A stretch of 60,324 nucleotides of DNA from Clostridia bacterium (GTDB lineage: Bacteria > Bacillota > Clostridia > Oscillospirales > Feifaniaceae): contig JAFWXR010000038.1 in the NCBI GenBank assembly GCA_017517965.1, positions 1-60,324 on the forward strand, given 5' to 3'. Position numbers and translations under genes: made by a program. This document shows positions 52,066 through 60,324 of this stretch, piece by piece. The first letter of the stretch is position 1. Each line of letters begins with the position of its first letter. The notes under the pieces were generated by a model. It was not told the origin of the DNA and did not search any database. It saw only the letters and a list, made by a program, of their open reading frames with translations.

Positions 52066-54102
52066 ATGAAAAAAACGTATAAATTACAAAATCTTGACTG
52101 TGCGCATTGTGCACAGAAAATGGAGGATGCAATACAAAAAATCGAGGGTGTTAAATTTGCAGCGGTGAATTTTGCCGCACAGAAGATTACACTCGAAGCA
52201 TCGGATGATATTTTTGATAAAGTTTTGAAAAAAGCACTTAAACAAGTATCAAAAATCGAGCCTGATTGCACCGTTCTCGTAGGGGCTAAAAGTAAGGATA
52301 AGGGACTCAAAACGGAACTTATAAGAGTTGTAATATCAGCACTTCTTTTTGTGCTTGCGTTCATTTTTGATAAGAATCTGTTTTTCGTTGCCTACATTAT
52401 AATAGGATACGACGTTTTGTATTCGGCTGTACGAAGCGTTTTTCGCGGTCAGGTGCTTGATGAAAAGTTTCTTATGTCTGTGGCATCAATCGGGGCATTT
52501 GCAATCGGTGAATATGCCGAAGCAGTAGCCGTGATGCTCTTTTATCAGATAGGTGAGTATTTTCAGGGCGTTGCGGTCGGCAAAAGCAGAAAATCCATTG
52601 CATCACTTATGGATATAAGACCTGATTATGCGGTTGTTCTTCGTGACGGACGTGAAACTGAAGTAAGTCCCGAAGACGTTGAGGTCGGCGAAATTATCAT
52701 AGTAAAGCCGGGTGAAAGAATACCGCTTGACGGGGTAGTTACAGATGGCATTACCTCCGTTGATACCTCTGCACTAACGGGAGAAAGTATGCCTGTCAGT
52801 ACGGCTGTCGGAGACAGGGTGTACGGCGGTTCAATAAACTTAAACGGCGTTATTTTCGTAAAAACCGAAAGCACGTATGCCGAAAGTACCGTTTCAAAAA
52901 TTTTGGACCTCGTTGAAAATTCAGCGGAAAAGAAGTCTGTAACGGAAAATTTCATAACACGCTTTGCCCGTTACTATACGCCTTGTGTCGTTATATCTGC
53001 GCTTTTGCTTGCACTTTTGCCGCCCATATTATTTTCACTTTCGTGGAGTATCTGGATAAAACGTGCGCTTGTATTTTTGGTGGTTTCGTGTCCGTGTGCA
53101 CTCGTCGTTTCGGTACCGCTTTCGTATTTTGGAGGTATCGGAAGGGCGTCCCGTGACGGTATTTTAATAAAAGGGGCAAATTACCTTGAGGCACTTTCGG
53201 GCATTGATACGCTGGTGCTTGACAAAACGGGAACAATTACGAAAGGTAATTTTGCCGTAACCGAAATATGTGCGGATAATGAGCAATTATTGCTCGAAAC
53301 CGCAGCACTTGCCGAAAGTTGCAGTTCACATCCCGTTGCAAAAAGCATCGTCACGGCATACGGCAAGGAAATTGATAAAAGCAGAGTAAGTGTCGTTACG
53401 GAAATTGCAGGTAAAGGTGTCAGGGCAAACGTTGACGGAAGGATATGCCACGTCGGCAGTATGTCGCTTATGGAAAGTGCGGGTGTAGAAGTTTCTTCTT
53501 GTAATGATACTGCAGTTTACGTTGCGAGAGACGGCAAATATCTCGGTTATATAATTATAAAGGATGAAATAAAACCCGATTCTGCTATGGCACTCAAAGA
53601 GGTTAAAAACCTCGGTGTAGACAAAACCGTGATACTTACGGGAGATAATACTGCAGTTGCACAAAGTGTTGCAGATGCGGTTTGTGCCGATGAAGTATAT
53701 GCAAAACTTCTGCCTCAGGATAAGGTGGAAAAGGTGGAGGAACTTATTTCTCAGGGCAGGAAAGTTGCTTTTGTGGGTGACGGAATAAACGATGCTCCCG
53801 TACTTTCACGTGCCGACGTCGGCATTGCAATGGGGGCACTTGGCAGTGATGCCGCCATTGAGTCTGCTGATATCGTATTTATGGATGACAGTCTGGCAAA
53901 ACTTCCTCTTGCAATAAAACTGTCGGCAAGGACTATGAGAATAGTACGTCAGAATATCATATTCTCTCTCTCAGTCAAAGCCGTAATACTTATTCTCGGT
54001 GCATTCGGCATTGCTAATATGTGGACGGCCGTTTTCGGCGACGTGGGTGTTATGGTTATTGCAATTCTCAATGCAATGCGTGCAATGATTAAAAAATCTT
54101 GA
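52066..54102 (+). CDS. cadA: CPC-type P1B heavy-metal ATPase (CadA/ZntA-like)
   Basis: 678 residues. One N-terminal heavy-metal domain with Cys12 and Cys15 (LDCAHC). Actuator TGES near 238-241. CPC at 342-344 in the transport span. Phosphorylation site DKTGT with Asp386. Hinge GDGINDAP, and a C-terminal span ending ILNAMRA, as in Zn/Cd/Pb pumps. It exports Zn(II), Cd(II) or Pb(II). The symbol is by resemblance; zntA would serve as well. Controlled by the ArsR protein just upstream. Confidence 0.92.
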   Translation: MKKTYKLQNLDCAHCAQKMEDAIQKIEGVKFAAVNFAAQKITLEASDDIFDKVLKKALKQVSKIEPDCTVLVGAKSKDKGLKTELIRVVISALLFVLAFIFDKNLFFVAYIIIGYDVLYSAVRSVFRGQVLDEKFLMSVASIGAFAIGEYAEAVAVMLFYQIGEYFQGVAVGKSRKSIASLMDIRPDYAVVLRDGRETEVSPEDVEVGEIIIVKPGERIPLDGVVTDGITSVDTSALTGESMPVSTAVGDRVYGGSINLNGVIFVKTESTYAESTVSKILDLVENSAEKKSVTENFITRFARYYTPCVVISALLLALLPPILFSLSWSIWIKRALVFLVVSCPCALVVSVPLSYFGGIGRASRDGILIKGANYLEALSGIDTLVLDKTGTITKGNFAVTEICADNEQLLLETAALAESCSSHPVAKSIVTAYGKEIDKSRVSVVTEIAGKGVRANVDGRICHVGSMSLMESAGVEVSSCNDTAVYVARDGKYLGYIIIKDEIKPDSAMALKEVKNLGVDKTVILTGDNTAVAQSVADAVCADEVYAKLLPQDKVEKVEELISQGRKVAFVGDGINDAPVLSRADVGIAMGALGSDAAIESADIVFMDDSLAKLPLAIKLSARTMRIVRQNIIFSLSVKAVILILGAFGIANMWTAVFGDVGVMVIAILNAMRAMIKKS

Positions 54103-54155
54103 TAATATGTAAGCGTAATGATAAAATTATTGTATATCTTGAAAGGGGTACTTAT

Positions 54156-55103
54156 ATGAGAAAAACAGTATCTTTATTACTCGCTTTGACAATGCTTTTC
54201 GGTTTTGCTTCGTGTACACAGCAGGAAACGAATTACAGTGTCGGCATAGTCAATTACGTTCAGCACGATGCTTCTGACGAGGCTACGAGGGGATTTAAAG
54301 ACGCTCTTACAGAAAAACTCGGTACGAAAGTTGCTTTCAAAGAAACTAATGCTTCAAACGATATGGCAACCTGCACCACTATAATTACCAATATGGTGTC
54401 GGAGGGGACGGATCTCATTATGGCAGGCGCAACGCCCGTTCTTATTGCGGCGGCAAATGCAACGGAGGACATCCCGATAGTTGCAACATGTATAACTGAT
54501 TATGCAACCGCCCTTGAAATAGAGGACTGGACGGGTGTTACGGGCACTAACGTAACGGGTACGGCTGACTGTGCTCCTCTTGACGAGCAGGCTGCTATGA
54601 TAAAGGAACTTTTGCCCGAAGTAAAAAGCGTCGGTATGATATACTGCTCGAGCGAACCTAACTCAAAATACCAGGTTGATAAAGTCAAGGGTTATCTTGA
54701 GGGTATGGGAATAACGGTTAACGAGTATTCTTTTGCCGATTCAAACGACCTTGCGGTTATTACCGTAGAGGCGTGTGAAGAGGTGGATGCAATATATATC
54801 CCCACGGACAATACGGTTGCATCAAGTACGGGTATAATTGATAATATTGCTCTTGAAGCAGGCGTTCCCGTTATTGCAGGTGAAGAGGCTATATGCCTCG
54901 GCTGCGGAATAGCGACGTTTTCTATATCCTATTATGATATAGGATATACCGCAGGTCTGCAGGCGTATGAAATTCTCGAAAACGGTGCTAATCCCGCCAC
55001 GATGGAAATAGAATACGCGACTGACGTAAAGAAAATGTACGTTGCCGACAGATGTTCTGAACTCGGAATAGACGTTCCGTCGGAATACGTAGAAATAAAG
55101 TAA
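54156..55103 (+). CDS. ABC transporter substrate-binding lipoprotein (TrpX-like), copy 1
   Basis: 315 residues from the ATG at 54156 with GAAAGGGGT before it; the longer frame lacks a site. Lipoprotein signal ending in FASC. ABC_sub_bind family (PF04392): VGIVNYVQHDASDEATRGFKD, PLDEQAAMIKELLPEVKSVGMIY, YIPTDNTVASSTGIIDN and ISYYDIGYTAGLQAYEIL. Relatives bind aromatic amino acids (TrpX of streptococci). Very similar to the next gene, so a duplication. It has no clear own promoter and may be read from the cadA transcript. Confidence 0.85.
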   Translation: MRKTVSLLLALTMLFGFASCTQQETNYSVGIVNYVQHDASDEATRGFKDALTEKLGTKVAFKETNASNDMATCTTIITNMVSEGTDLIMAGATPVLIAAANATEDIPIVATCITDYATALEIEDWTGVTGTNVTGTADCAPLDEQAAMIKELLPEVKSVGMIYCSSEPNSKYQVDKVKGYLEGMGITVNEYSFADSNDLAVITVEACEEVDAIYIPTDNTVASSTGIIDNIALEAGVPVIAGEEAICLGCGIATFSISYYDIGYTAGLQAYEILENGANPATMEIEYATDVKKMYVADRCSELGIDVPSEYVEIK

Positions 55104-55122
55104 AAAAATCTAAAATTTTATA

Positions 55123-55151
55123 TTGACAACAAAAATGGATGGTGCTACAAT
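55123..55151 (+). promoter_or_regulatory. Promoter of the TrpXYZ-like operon
   Basis: TTGACA (55123-55128) and TACAAT (55146-55151), spacer 17, near consensus. GAGAGGTG and the ATG at 55198 follow. There is no room for a T-box. Confidence 0.8.
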
Positions 55152-55197
55152 GTCTTTAACACTTTATTAGACTAAAACATTTGAGAGGTGTATTACG

Positions 55198-56163
55198 ATG
55201 AAAAGAACATTGGCAATCGTCCTTGCATTAGCAATGACACTCGCACTTTGCGCAGGCCTTGCAGGCTGTGGTGAAGATGCGGCAAAGTACAACGTGGGTA
55301 TTCTCCAGCTCGTTCAGCACGAAGCACTCGATGCTGCAACGAAGGGCTTTAAAGATGCTCTTACGGAAAAACTCGGTGACAGCGTTAAGTTTGACGAACA
55401 GAATGCAGCTAACGACGCTCCTACATGCGCTACAATCGCAAATCAGTTTGTAGCATCAGACGTTGATCTTATTATGGCAAACGCTACTCCTGCACTCCAG
55501 GCTGCAGTTGCTGCAACAGATTCAATTCCGATAGTTGCAACTTCAATCACAGACTACGGTACGGCACTTGAAATTGCTGACTGGACAGGCACTACGGGTA
55601 TGAACGTTACCGGTACTGCTGACCTTGCTCCGCTTGATGAGCAGGCTGCAATGATTAAGGAACTTGTTCCTGACGTTAAAACCGTTGGTATACTCTATGC
55701 TTCAAGTGAAGCAAACTCAAAGTATCAGGCTGACGTTGTAACGGGTTATCTTAAGGATATGGACGTTGAAGTTAAGGAATACACTTGTTCAGACTCAAAC
55801 GACCTTGCACTCGTAACAACAACTGCATGTGAAGAAGTTGACGTTATCTATATTCCTACGGATAACACAATGGCTTCAAACACGGAAATCGTTGACAACA
55901 TTGCACTTGATGCAGGCGTTCCCGTTGTAGCAGGTGAAGCTGGTATCTGTAAGGGTTGCGGTATTGCAACACTTTCAATTGACTACTACAGCATCGGTTA
56001 CGAAGCAGGTATGCAGGCTTACGAAATTCTCGTAAACGGCGCAGACCCGGCAACTATGGAAATCGGCTTTGCTAAGGACCTTACAAAGCAGTATATCGCA
56101 AGTCGTTGCGAAACACTCGGCGTTGAAGTTCCTGCAGATTACGTGGAAATCGTTGTTGAATAA
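55198..56163 (+). CDS. ABC transporter substrate-binding lipoprotein (TrpX-like), copy 2
   Basis: 321 residues. Lipoprotein signal MKRTLAIVLALAMTLALCAGLAGC (lipobox LAGC). Same family and same blocks as copy 1: VGILQLVQHEALDAATKGFKD, YIPTDNTMASNTEIVDN and LSIDYYSIGYEAGMQAYEIL. Codon choice is more uniform than in copy 1, in line with higher expression from its own strong promoter. It should be the main binding protein for the permease and ATPase that follow. Confidence 0.9.
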   Translation: MKRTLAIVLALAMTLALCAGLAGCGEDAAKYNVGILQLVQHEALDAATKGFKDALTEKLGDSVKFDEQNAANDAPTCATIANQFVASDVDLIMANATPALQAAVAATDSIPIVATSITDYGTALEIADWTGTTGMNVTGTADLAPLDEQAAMIKELVPDVKTVGILYASSEANSKYQADVVTGYLKDMDVEVKEYTCSDSNDLALVTTTACEEVDVIYIPTDNTMASNTEIVDNIALDAGVPVVAGEAGICKGCGIATLSIDYYSIGYEAGMQAYEILVNGADPATMEIGFAKDLTKQYIASRCETLGVEVPADYVEIVVE

Positions 56164-56244
56164 TTTTTAATAATATCAATGAAGCGGTAGGGGAGAAAAC
56201 TTCCTTATCGCTCCTTTGAGTTATAAGGAAAAGGAATTAAAATT

Positions 56245-57141
56245 ATGTTATCATTTTTCAGAGCGATACCCGGTGCGGCTGCACAGGGTATGATATGGGG
56301 TATTATGGCAATCGGCGTATACCTCACTTACAAAATACTTGATGTGGCAGACCTTACGGTTGACGGTTCGTTTGCAACGGGCGGTGCAACGCTTGTAGTC
56401 TGTGTGGCATCGGGTATGAATATATATCTTGCAATGATAATTGCTTTTATTGCAGGATGTATAGCAGGCTTTGTGACGGGCGTTTTACATACACAGTTCG
56501 GCATTCCTGCAATTTTAGCAGGTATTCTTACACAGCTTGCACTCTATTCAATAAATTTAAGAATTCTGCAGGGCAAGGCAAATCAGCCTATTTCCGCAAA
56601 GAAATATCCCGTACTCGTAACGCTTGGTGACGTAAATAAGTCACTTGTTGTAGGCGTACTTTTCATCGTTGTAATAATCGCGTTACTCTATTGGTTTTTC
56701 GGAACGGAACTCGGTCAGTCACTTCGTGCGACGGGCAGCAATCAGCAGATGTCAAGGGCAAACGGTATAAATACAAATACGAATAAGATTCTCGGAATCG
56801 TTATTTCAAACGGCATTGTTGCACTTTCAGGTGCACTTCTGGCACAGTTCCAGGGCTTTGCGGACGTCAATATGGGACGAGGTGCGATAGTTATCGGCCT
56901 TGCCGCAGTTATTATCGGCGAAGTCGTATTCTCGAAAATCTTTAAGAATTTTGCACTCAAACTCGTATCAGCCGTTATCGGCGGTGTACTTTATTACGTT
57001 GTAATCACGTTCGTTCTCAGACTCGGACTCAATGCAAATGACTTAAAGCTTCTCACGGCACTCGTAGTTGCAATCTTCCTTGCAGTACCGTACTGGAAGG
57101 GTAAGATAAAATTCAGAAAATCGGTAAAGGAGGTAAAGTAA
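56245..57141 (+). CDS. ABC transporter permease (TrpY-like, BPD_transp_2)
   Basis: 298 residues with about eight membrane spans. Family marks include GIMAIGVYLTYKILDVADLTVDGSF near the N-terminus and GQSLRATGSNQQMSRANGIN in the cytoplasmic loop. This permease type accompanies PF04392 binding proteins. AAGGAAAAGG precedes the ATG. It is one base from the ATPase gene. Confidence 0.92.
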   Translation: MLSFFRAIPGAAAQGMIWGIMAIGVYLTYKILDVADLTVDGSFATGGATLVVCVASGMNIYLAMIIAFIAGCIAGFVTGVLHTQFGIPAILAGILTQLALYSINLRILQGKANQPISAKKYPVLVTLGDVNKSLVVGVLFIVVIIALLYWFFGTELGQSLRATGSNQQMSRANGINTNTNKILGIVISNGIVALSGALLAQFQGFADVNMGRGAIVIGLAAVIIGEVVFSKIFKNFALKLVSAVIGGVLYYVVITFVLRLGLNANDLKLLTALVVAIFLAVPYWKGKIKFRKSVKEVK

Positions 57142-57142
57142 A

Positions 57143-57940
57143 ATGCTGGAAATTAAAAATCTTTACAAAACCTTCAATGCCGGTACAGTCAATGAGAAAA
57201 AGGCTTTAAACGGCGTAAATCTGACACTTGAAGACGGTGATTTCGTAACCGTTATCGGCGGTAACGGTGCGGGTAAATCCACACTTCTCAATATGGTGGC
57301 AGGCGTATACACTCCCGATGAGGGAAGTATTGTTATAGACGGTATCGATATAACACATCTTCCCGAGCATAAAAGGGCAAAGTATCTCGGCAGGGTGTTT
57401 CAGGACCCGTCTATGGGTACGGCAAGTGATATGTGGATAGAAGAAAATATGGCGCTTTCCGCACGCAGAGGCAAGAAAAGAGGGCTTCGTTGGGCGATCT
57501 CTCGCAAGGAAAGGGAAGAATACAGAGAAAAACTTACCCAGCTCGGACTCGGTCTTGAAAACAGACTTACTACCAAAGTAGGTCTCCTTTCGGGAGGACA
57601 GAGACAGGCGCTTACTCTGCTTATGGCAACACAGAAAACGCCCAAACTCCTTCTTCTTGACGAACATACTGCAGCACTTGACCCCAAGACTGCGGCAACG
57701 GTGCTTGAACTCTCTGACAAGTTTATTGCAGAGGGTAAACTCACTGCGCTTATGGTAACTCACAATATGAATGATGCTATAGTACACGGTAACCGTCTTA
57801 TCATGATGAATGACGGACAGATAATCCTTGATATCAAGGGTGAGGAAAAGAAGAATCTGACGGTAGAGTATCTTCTTGAAACCTTCAGCAAGATAAGCGG
57901 AACACAATTTGCAAATGACAGAGCACTTCTGTCAAAATAG
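57143..57940 (+). CDS. ABC transporter ATPase (TrpZ-like)
   Basis: 265 residues. Walker A GGNGAGKST, Q-loop RVFQDPSMGTA, signature LLSGGQRQALTLLMA, Walker B LLLLDEHTAALDPKTA (DEH instead of the common DEP or DEA, normal for this subgroup), and the H-loop MVTHNMNDA. Completes the importer with the permease and the TrpX-like proteins. Confidence 0.92.
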   Translation: MLEIKNLYKTFNAGTVNEKKALNGVNLTLEDGDFVTVIGGNGAGKSTLLNMVAGVYTPDEGSIVIDGIDITHLPEHKRAKYLGRVFQDPSMGTASDMWIEENMALSARRGKKRGLRWAISRKEREEYREKLTQLGLGLENRLTTKVGLLSGGQRQALTLLMATQKTPKLLLLDEHTAALDPKTAATVLELSDKFIAEGKLTALMVTHNMNDAIVHGNRLIMMNDGQIILDIKGEEKKNLTVEYLLETFSKISGTQFANDRALLSK

Positions 57941-57943
57941 AGA

Positions 57944-57968
57944 AAAGGAGGCGCACAGCCTCCTTTTA
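57944..57968 (+). terminator. TrpXYZ-like operon terminator
   Basis: AAAAGGAGGC/GCCTCCTTTT hairpin just after the ATPase stop. Confidence 0.8.
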
Positions 57969-58186
57969 ATTTATACAGAAAACAGCCGAGAGTCCCTTCC
58001 AAAGAATACGAGACGAAGTCGAAGTATGATTTGTCATAAAGGTTTGTAAAGAAAAAAGAGAGGTACAAGATTTAACTCATACACTCTCTTTTTTGTCTTG
58101 GGCTACAAAAAAGATGCTTTTGCCGTTTTTGCGTATGAATTTGAACCCTCGCGTTGTGCAAAAACTCCTATCGTTACCGTTATTTC
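57969..58186. other. Intergenic stretch containing the left repeat of the nuclease cassette
   Basis: After the operon terminator there is about 80 bases without recognised features, then the left end of the cassette repeat (58052-58115), then 70 bases of AT-rich sequence before the stop of the 77-residue gene. No gene is seen. Confidence 0.5.
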
Positions 58187-58420
58187 TTACCACTGATTTC
58201 GCCTTGCAATTTCCCCAAAGCATACCATAAATAACTGTTCTTGATGGTGATTATCGACCTTCTGAACAGCATCAAGAAAATCGTTAAGTGCCCTATGTGC
58301 GTTTAGGATTTCTTTCTGCTGATCCCGTTCATATTCTTGCGTGATGCGGATCTGTTGATCGTGATATGCTTGTGGGTTAATATAATTGGGGTTATATAAC
58401 CACTCATTAATATTTCTCAT
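58187..58420 (-). CDS. Small conserved-context protein, 77 residues
   Basis: Starts at the ATG 58420, nine bases after AGGAG and immediately after the nuclease-like gene's stop (TAATATG). It is hydrophilic and probably helical, with a long charged helix in the middle (RITQEYERDQQKEILNAHRA) that could be a coiled coil. No signal peptide or membrane span. No family recognised. As the last gene of the cassette, it could be a partner or antitoxin-like protein, but that is speculation. Confidence 0.6.
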   Translation of the reverse strand: MRNINEWLYNPNYINPQAYHDQQIRITQEYERDQQKEILNAHRALNDFLDAVQKVDNHHQEQLFMVCFGEIARRNQW

Positions 58421-58421
58421 A

Positions 58422-59687
58422 TTAATCAACTCCTTCAAGTGTAATTCTTTTCCTTATGTAATCATTAGTTAATTCCTCGTTGTAGTTTATGCAAATAAGA
58501 TGTATGCCTTCTTCTTCACAAATTCTCTTTTTTCTACTATCATGCTCTTTTTGTATTTCCAGTTTTGCTTTTCCGCCCCAATGCTCAACTGCTTGAAAAT
58601 GTTGTAATCCTTGATACTCAAAAGCAAGTTTTTTACTTGGAATATAAATATCTAATTCCAAGCCCTCTAACCAATTTGGGCGATGATGACGGATTATTTC
58701 TGTGTCTGGGTAGATTTCTTCTACGATATGATATAACATTGTTTCACTTACCCAGGCATCACCGATTTTCGGATAACCAATCTGTTCTCGCACTAAATTC
58801 TCAATGGCATTTTGAAATTCGCGTTGTAGTTTAGAGAGTTCACATTCTTTTCCTGCATTGTTATTCATAAGTTGTGCCAGCCTTTGTACGTAATCGTAAA
58901 ACGCAGGCGTACACTCTTCCGGTAAAATATTCAATTCTCGAAGCTGATACGGGTCAATACCTAACCTGAATTCTTCTTGTTTAATGTACCATCCAAATCT
59001 CTGTTTAAACACACCGCCATACATTGGATGACAATATTTCATTGAAGGAATCTTTTTATTGCAACGGAAGCACAGGTTTTCTTTAAAACCAAACGGCTCT
59101 AACGGGGATTCTTTATGCTCTATTGAGATTTCAGCAACCGTTTTCGGAAAATAATCTGTTCCTAAAGGATAGGTTTTTGAGCCTGTATAATTATCAAGAG
59201 GTTGTCTTTTTCTCAATTCTATATAATTCTCAATGGCCTGACGCTGACATTCGCAGAAGAAAATTTTCTCGCCGACATCTTCAGAGAAGCCAAAGAAAGC
59301 ACCGTAATGCTCAGGATAATAAACTATCGGTAACGGTAAATCTTCATAGGTAATTGCGCCTAAAGATACATCTCTTTCGTTATTGGTTCGAATGAGGGGT
59401 CTATACTTTCCAGCATCTCTTTTTACTTTTTCGAAGAATTCGTAATAGTCAACCGCCGACTTATATGGTTGTCCATACAGAAAAACACTTGCGTTCTTCC
59501 ATTTGCAAATTTTATCAATCAATGATAATGCAACATCTTGAACACGAACATAATCTATTATGTTATCAATATAGCATTGTGTTATTCCATCACAACAAGT
59601 ATAATTGGGCAGTTGTTTTGCTAAATTACAAACTTTTTTATACTGGATGGATTTTGAGATTCCAAACTCTATGTAGATAATGTGCAT
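58422..59687 (-). CDS. PD-(D/E)XK nuclease-like protein with zinc-binding cysteines
   Basis: 421 residues. The last 85 residues hold a Vsr/DUF559-like nuclease core: LELDIYIPSKKLAFEYQG gives Asp346, Glu357 and Gln359, followed by QHF and the helix region HDSRKKRICEEEGIHLICINY. Cysteine pairs in the middle (FFCECQ at 145-147, CFRC at 206-209, then Cys219) may bind zinc. The first 140 residues resemble no family I know. The chain suggests a sequence-specific or modified-DNA nuclease of a defence type. Second gene of the cassette; its ATG directly follows the stop of the 40-residue ORF. Confidence 0.75.
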   Translation of the reverse strand: MHIIYIEFGISKSIQYKKVCNLAKQLPNYTCCDGITQCYIDNIIDYVRVQDVALSLIDKICKWKNASVFLYGQPYKSAVDYYEFFEKVKRDAGKYRPLIRTNNERDVSLGAITYEDLPLPIVYYPEHYGAFFGFSEDVGEKIFFCECQRQAIENYIELRKRQPLDNYTGSKTYPLGTDYFPKTVAEISIEHKESPLEPFGFKENLCFRCNKKIPSMKYCHPMYGGVFKQRFGWYIKQEEFRLGIDPYQLRELNILPEECTPAFYDYVQRLAQLMNNNAGKECELSKLQREFQNAIENLVREQIGYPKIGDAWVSETMLYHIVEEIYPDTEIIRHHRPNWLEGLELDIYIPSKKLAFEYQGLQHFQAVEHWGGKAKLEIQKEHDSRKKRICEEEGIHLICINYNEELTNDYIRKRITLEGVD

Positions 59688-59810
59688 TTAATTTTGTTCC
59701 TTTTTCCATATAACAATTTTTCTCCGCTTAATTCCTTTTGAATAAGAAAAAACAATTTTGTCGCACTGAGTTAAATCACCATTTGGAGGAATCGAAAGTA
59801 TAAAATCCAT
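59688..59810 (-). CDS. 40-residue ORF at the head of the nuclease cassette
   Basis: Starts at the ATG 59810 after GAGGATGGTG and ends exactly at the nuclease gene's ATG (TAA-ATG). The product is MDFILSIPPNGDLTQCDKIV plus a 20-residue basic C-terminus. Placement 22 bases after a clear -10 element supports expression. It could be a true small protein or a leader peptide that couples translation to the nuclease. No family recognised. Confidence 0.5.
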   Translation of the reverse strand: MDFILSIPPNGDLTQCDKIVFSYSKGIKRRKIVIWKKEQN

Positions 59811-59831
59811 ACTATCACCATCCTCTTTTCT

Positions 59832-59860
59832 ATTATACCACACTTTTGCTTTCCCTTCAA
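59832..59860 (-). promoter_or_regulatory. Promoter of the nuclease cassette
   Basis: On the minus strand TTGAAG (59855-59860) and TATAAT (59832-59837), spacer 17. Confidence 0.7.
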
Positions 59861-59985
59861 TTCCTACTCAAAATGATAAAAAGCAGTCTTTTGTGAGGGT
59901 TTAAGTCTGGTCTGGGGAAAATATCTTTTTTGTAGCCCATAGACAAAAAAGAGAGGTACAAGATTTAACTTATACACTCTCTTTT

Positions 59986-60324
59986 AATGGTGCGGGCGAA
60001 GGGAACGCATATTGCTATGCAATCTGCCCTGCTTGCCGACCCAAAGGCTTTTCCTTTCGGTACCCGACTGCGCACCATTTTGCTAAAAACGATACTCAAT
60101 CGTTTTCTTGACACAAAATGCCCTCTTAGGCTTCAAGTCCCTTCTTGCAAAAAAAATAAGACAGTCGAAGGACTGTCTTATTTTTTGGTACGGGTGTTCT
60201 TATAGGATTTACTCACAAATGCCGTAAAATCAAGGGTTTTAGACGGTCAACATAAGCACTTATCCTCTAAAAACAAAATATTTATCCCCGAAAACATCAC
60301 GATAAAGCCGTCGTGATGTTTTTA
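59986..60324. other. Intergenic end of the window with hairpins
   Basis: No gene supported. AATGGTGCG (59986-59994) and CGCACCATT (60071-60079) bracket a 90-base segment with tRNA-end-like words, including CCCGCACCA read on the minus strand, and a CCAAAGG word shared with 607-613. A terminator (AATAAGACAGTC-GAAG-GACTGTCTTATT) lies at 60148-60182. The window ends in another hairpin, AACATCACGA/TCGTGATGTT (60292-60320), with a T tail, probably the terminator of a gene beyond the edge. Confidence 0.55.

Larger units (their letters stand above)
58052..59985. mobile_element. Repeat-bracketed three-gene cassette (candidate mobile or defence unit)
   Basis: A 41-base direct repeat at 58052-58092 and 59945-59985 (one mismatch; it starts AAAAAAGAGAGGTAC) bounds the segment. 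An inverted repeat is also present: 58084-58115 and 59923-59955 match over 32 bases apart from a small indel at CTTGG/CTATGG. Inside are three minus-strand genes with their own promoter. There is no transposase or integrase. The direct repeat has AAGAGAG/CTCTCTT ends and could also act as a terminator. The organisation suggests a unit moved by recombination or in trans; mobility is not shown. Confidence 0.55.

Noticed and set aside
55100-55197. T-box leader ahead of the TrpXYZ-like operon
   Set aside because: The leader after the promoter is under 50 bases, too short for a T-box.

Overview
The window reads as a chromosomal segment of a low-to-mid GC Firmicute of the class Clostridia, probably a gut Oscillospirales-type anaerobe. 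Supporting signs are a walRK-yycH-yycI-murA-walJ-rlmH block, an L-box lysine riboswitch, a LexA of Firmicutes type, AGGAGG ribosome sites, TTGACA/TATAAT promoters with 17-base spacers, an SLH-domain protein and a GGGtGRT/NifU-like pair. The assignment is inferred from gene content; no 16S gene is present.

Layout. 1-12.5 kb holds housekeeping and regulatory genes: the start of a PurF-like protein without the catalytic Cys, a radical SAM protein, an alpha/beta hydrolase, an LDH/MDH-family dehydrogenase, an XRE-ImmA pair, an SGNH esterase, a DUF3048 lipoprotein, lexA, an HTH gene with an FtsL-like gene, an AEC carrier, and an NhaC-family carrier under a lysine riboswitch. 12.6-20 kb is the cell-wall stress operon (WalRK and its accessory proteins, MurA, RlmH). 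20-22.5 kb is a restriction-modification-like module (EcoRI-type adenine methylase plus DUF262-HNH) behind a structured leader with its own promoter and terminator. 22.5-35 kb carries a natural MurL-MurD fusion, an ABC-F ATPase, threonine aldolase, two tandem small-RNA genes, the GGGtGRT/NifU pair, galE, htpG and mgtC. 35-46 kb carries SDR/AraC genes, a MacAB-like exporter operon ending in an SLH protein, a CDF metal transporter and a polar amino-acid ABC transporter whose binding protein is circularly permuted. 46-58 kb holds a nitrilase-GDPD fusion, LysR, threonine degradation (tdh with a frameshifted kbl), tRNA-Ser beside a palindrome-rich element, a metal-responsive ArsR with a CPC-type P-ATPase, and a TrpXYZ-like ABC importer with duplicated binding proteins. 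58-60 kb is a three-gene cassette (40-aa ORF, PD-(D/E)XK nuclease-like protein, 77-aa protein) bracketed by near-perfect repeats.

How parts fit together. Threonine and amino-acid turnover recurs (ltaE, tdh, kbl, two amino-acid-type ABC importers, the lysine-switched carrier). Cell-wall synthesis and its control recur too (WalRK, MurA, MurL-MurD, FtsL-like, DUF3048). Two possible defence islands (20.1-22.5 kb and 58.0-60.0 kb) stand out: both are associated with inverted or direct repeats and both have their own promoters. The most unusual items are the permuted binding protein, the leader RNA before the methylase, the tandem small-RNA genes, the repeat-bracketed nuclease cassette and the two enzyme fusions.
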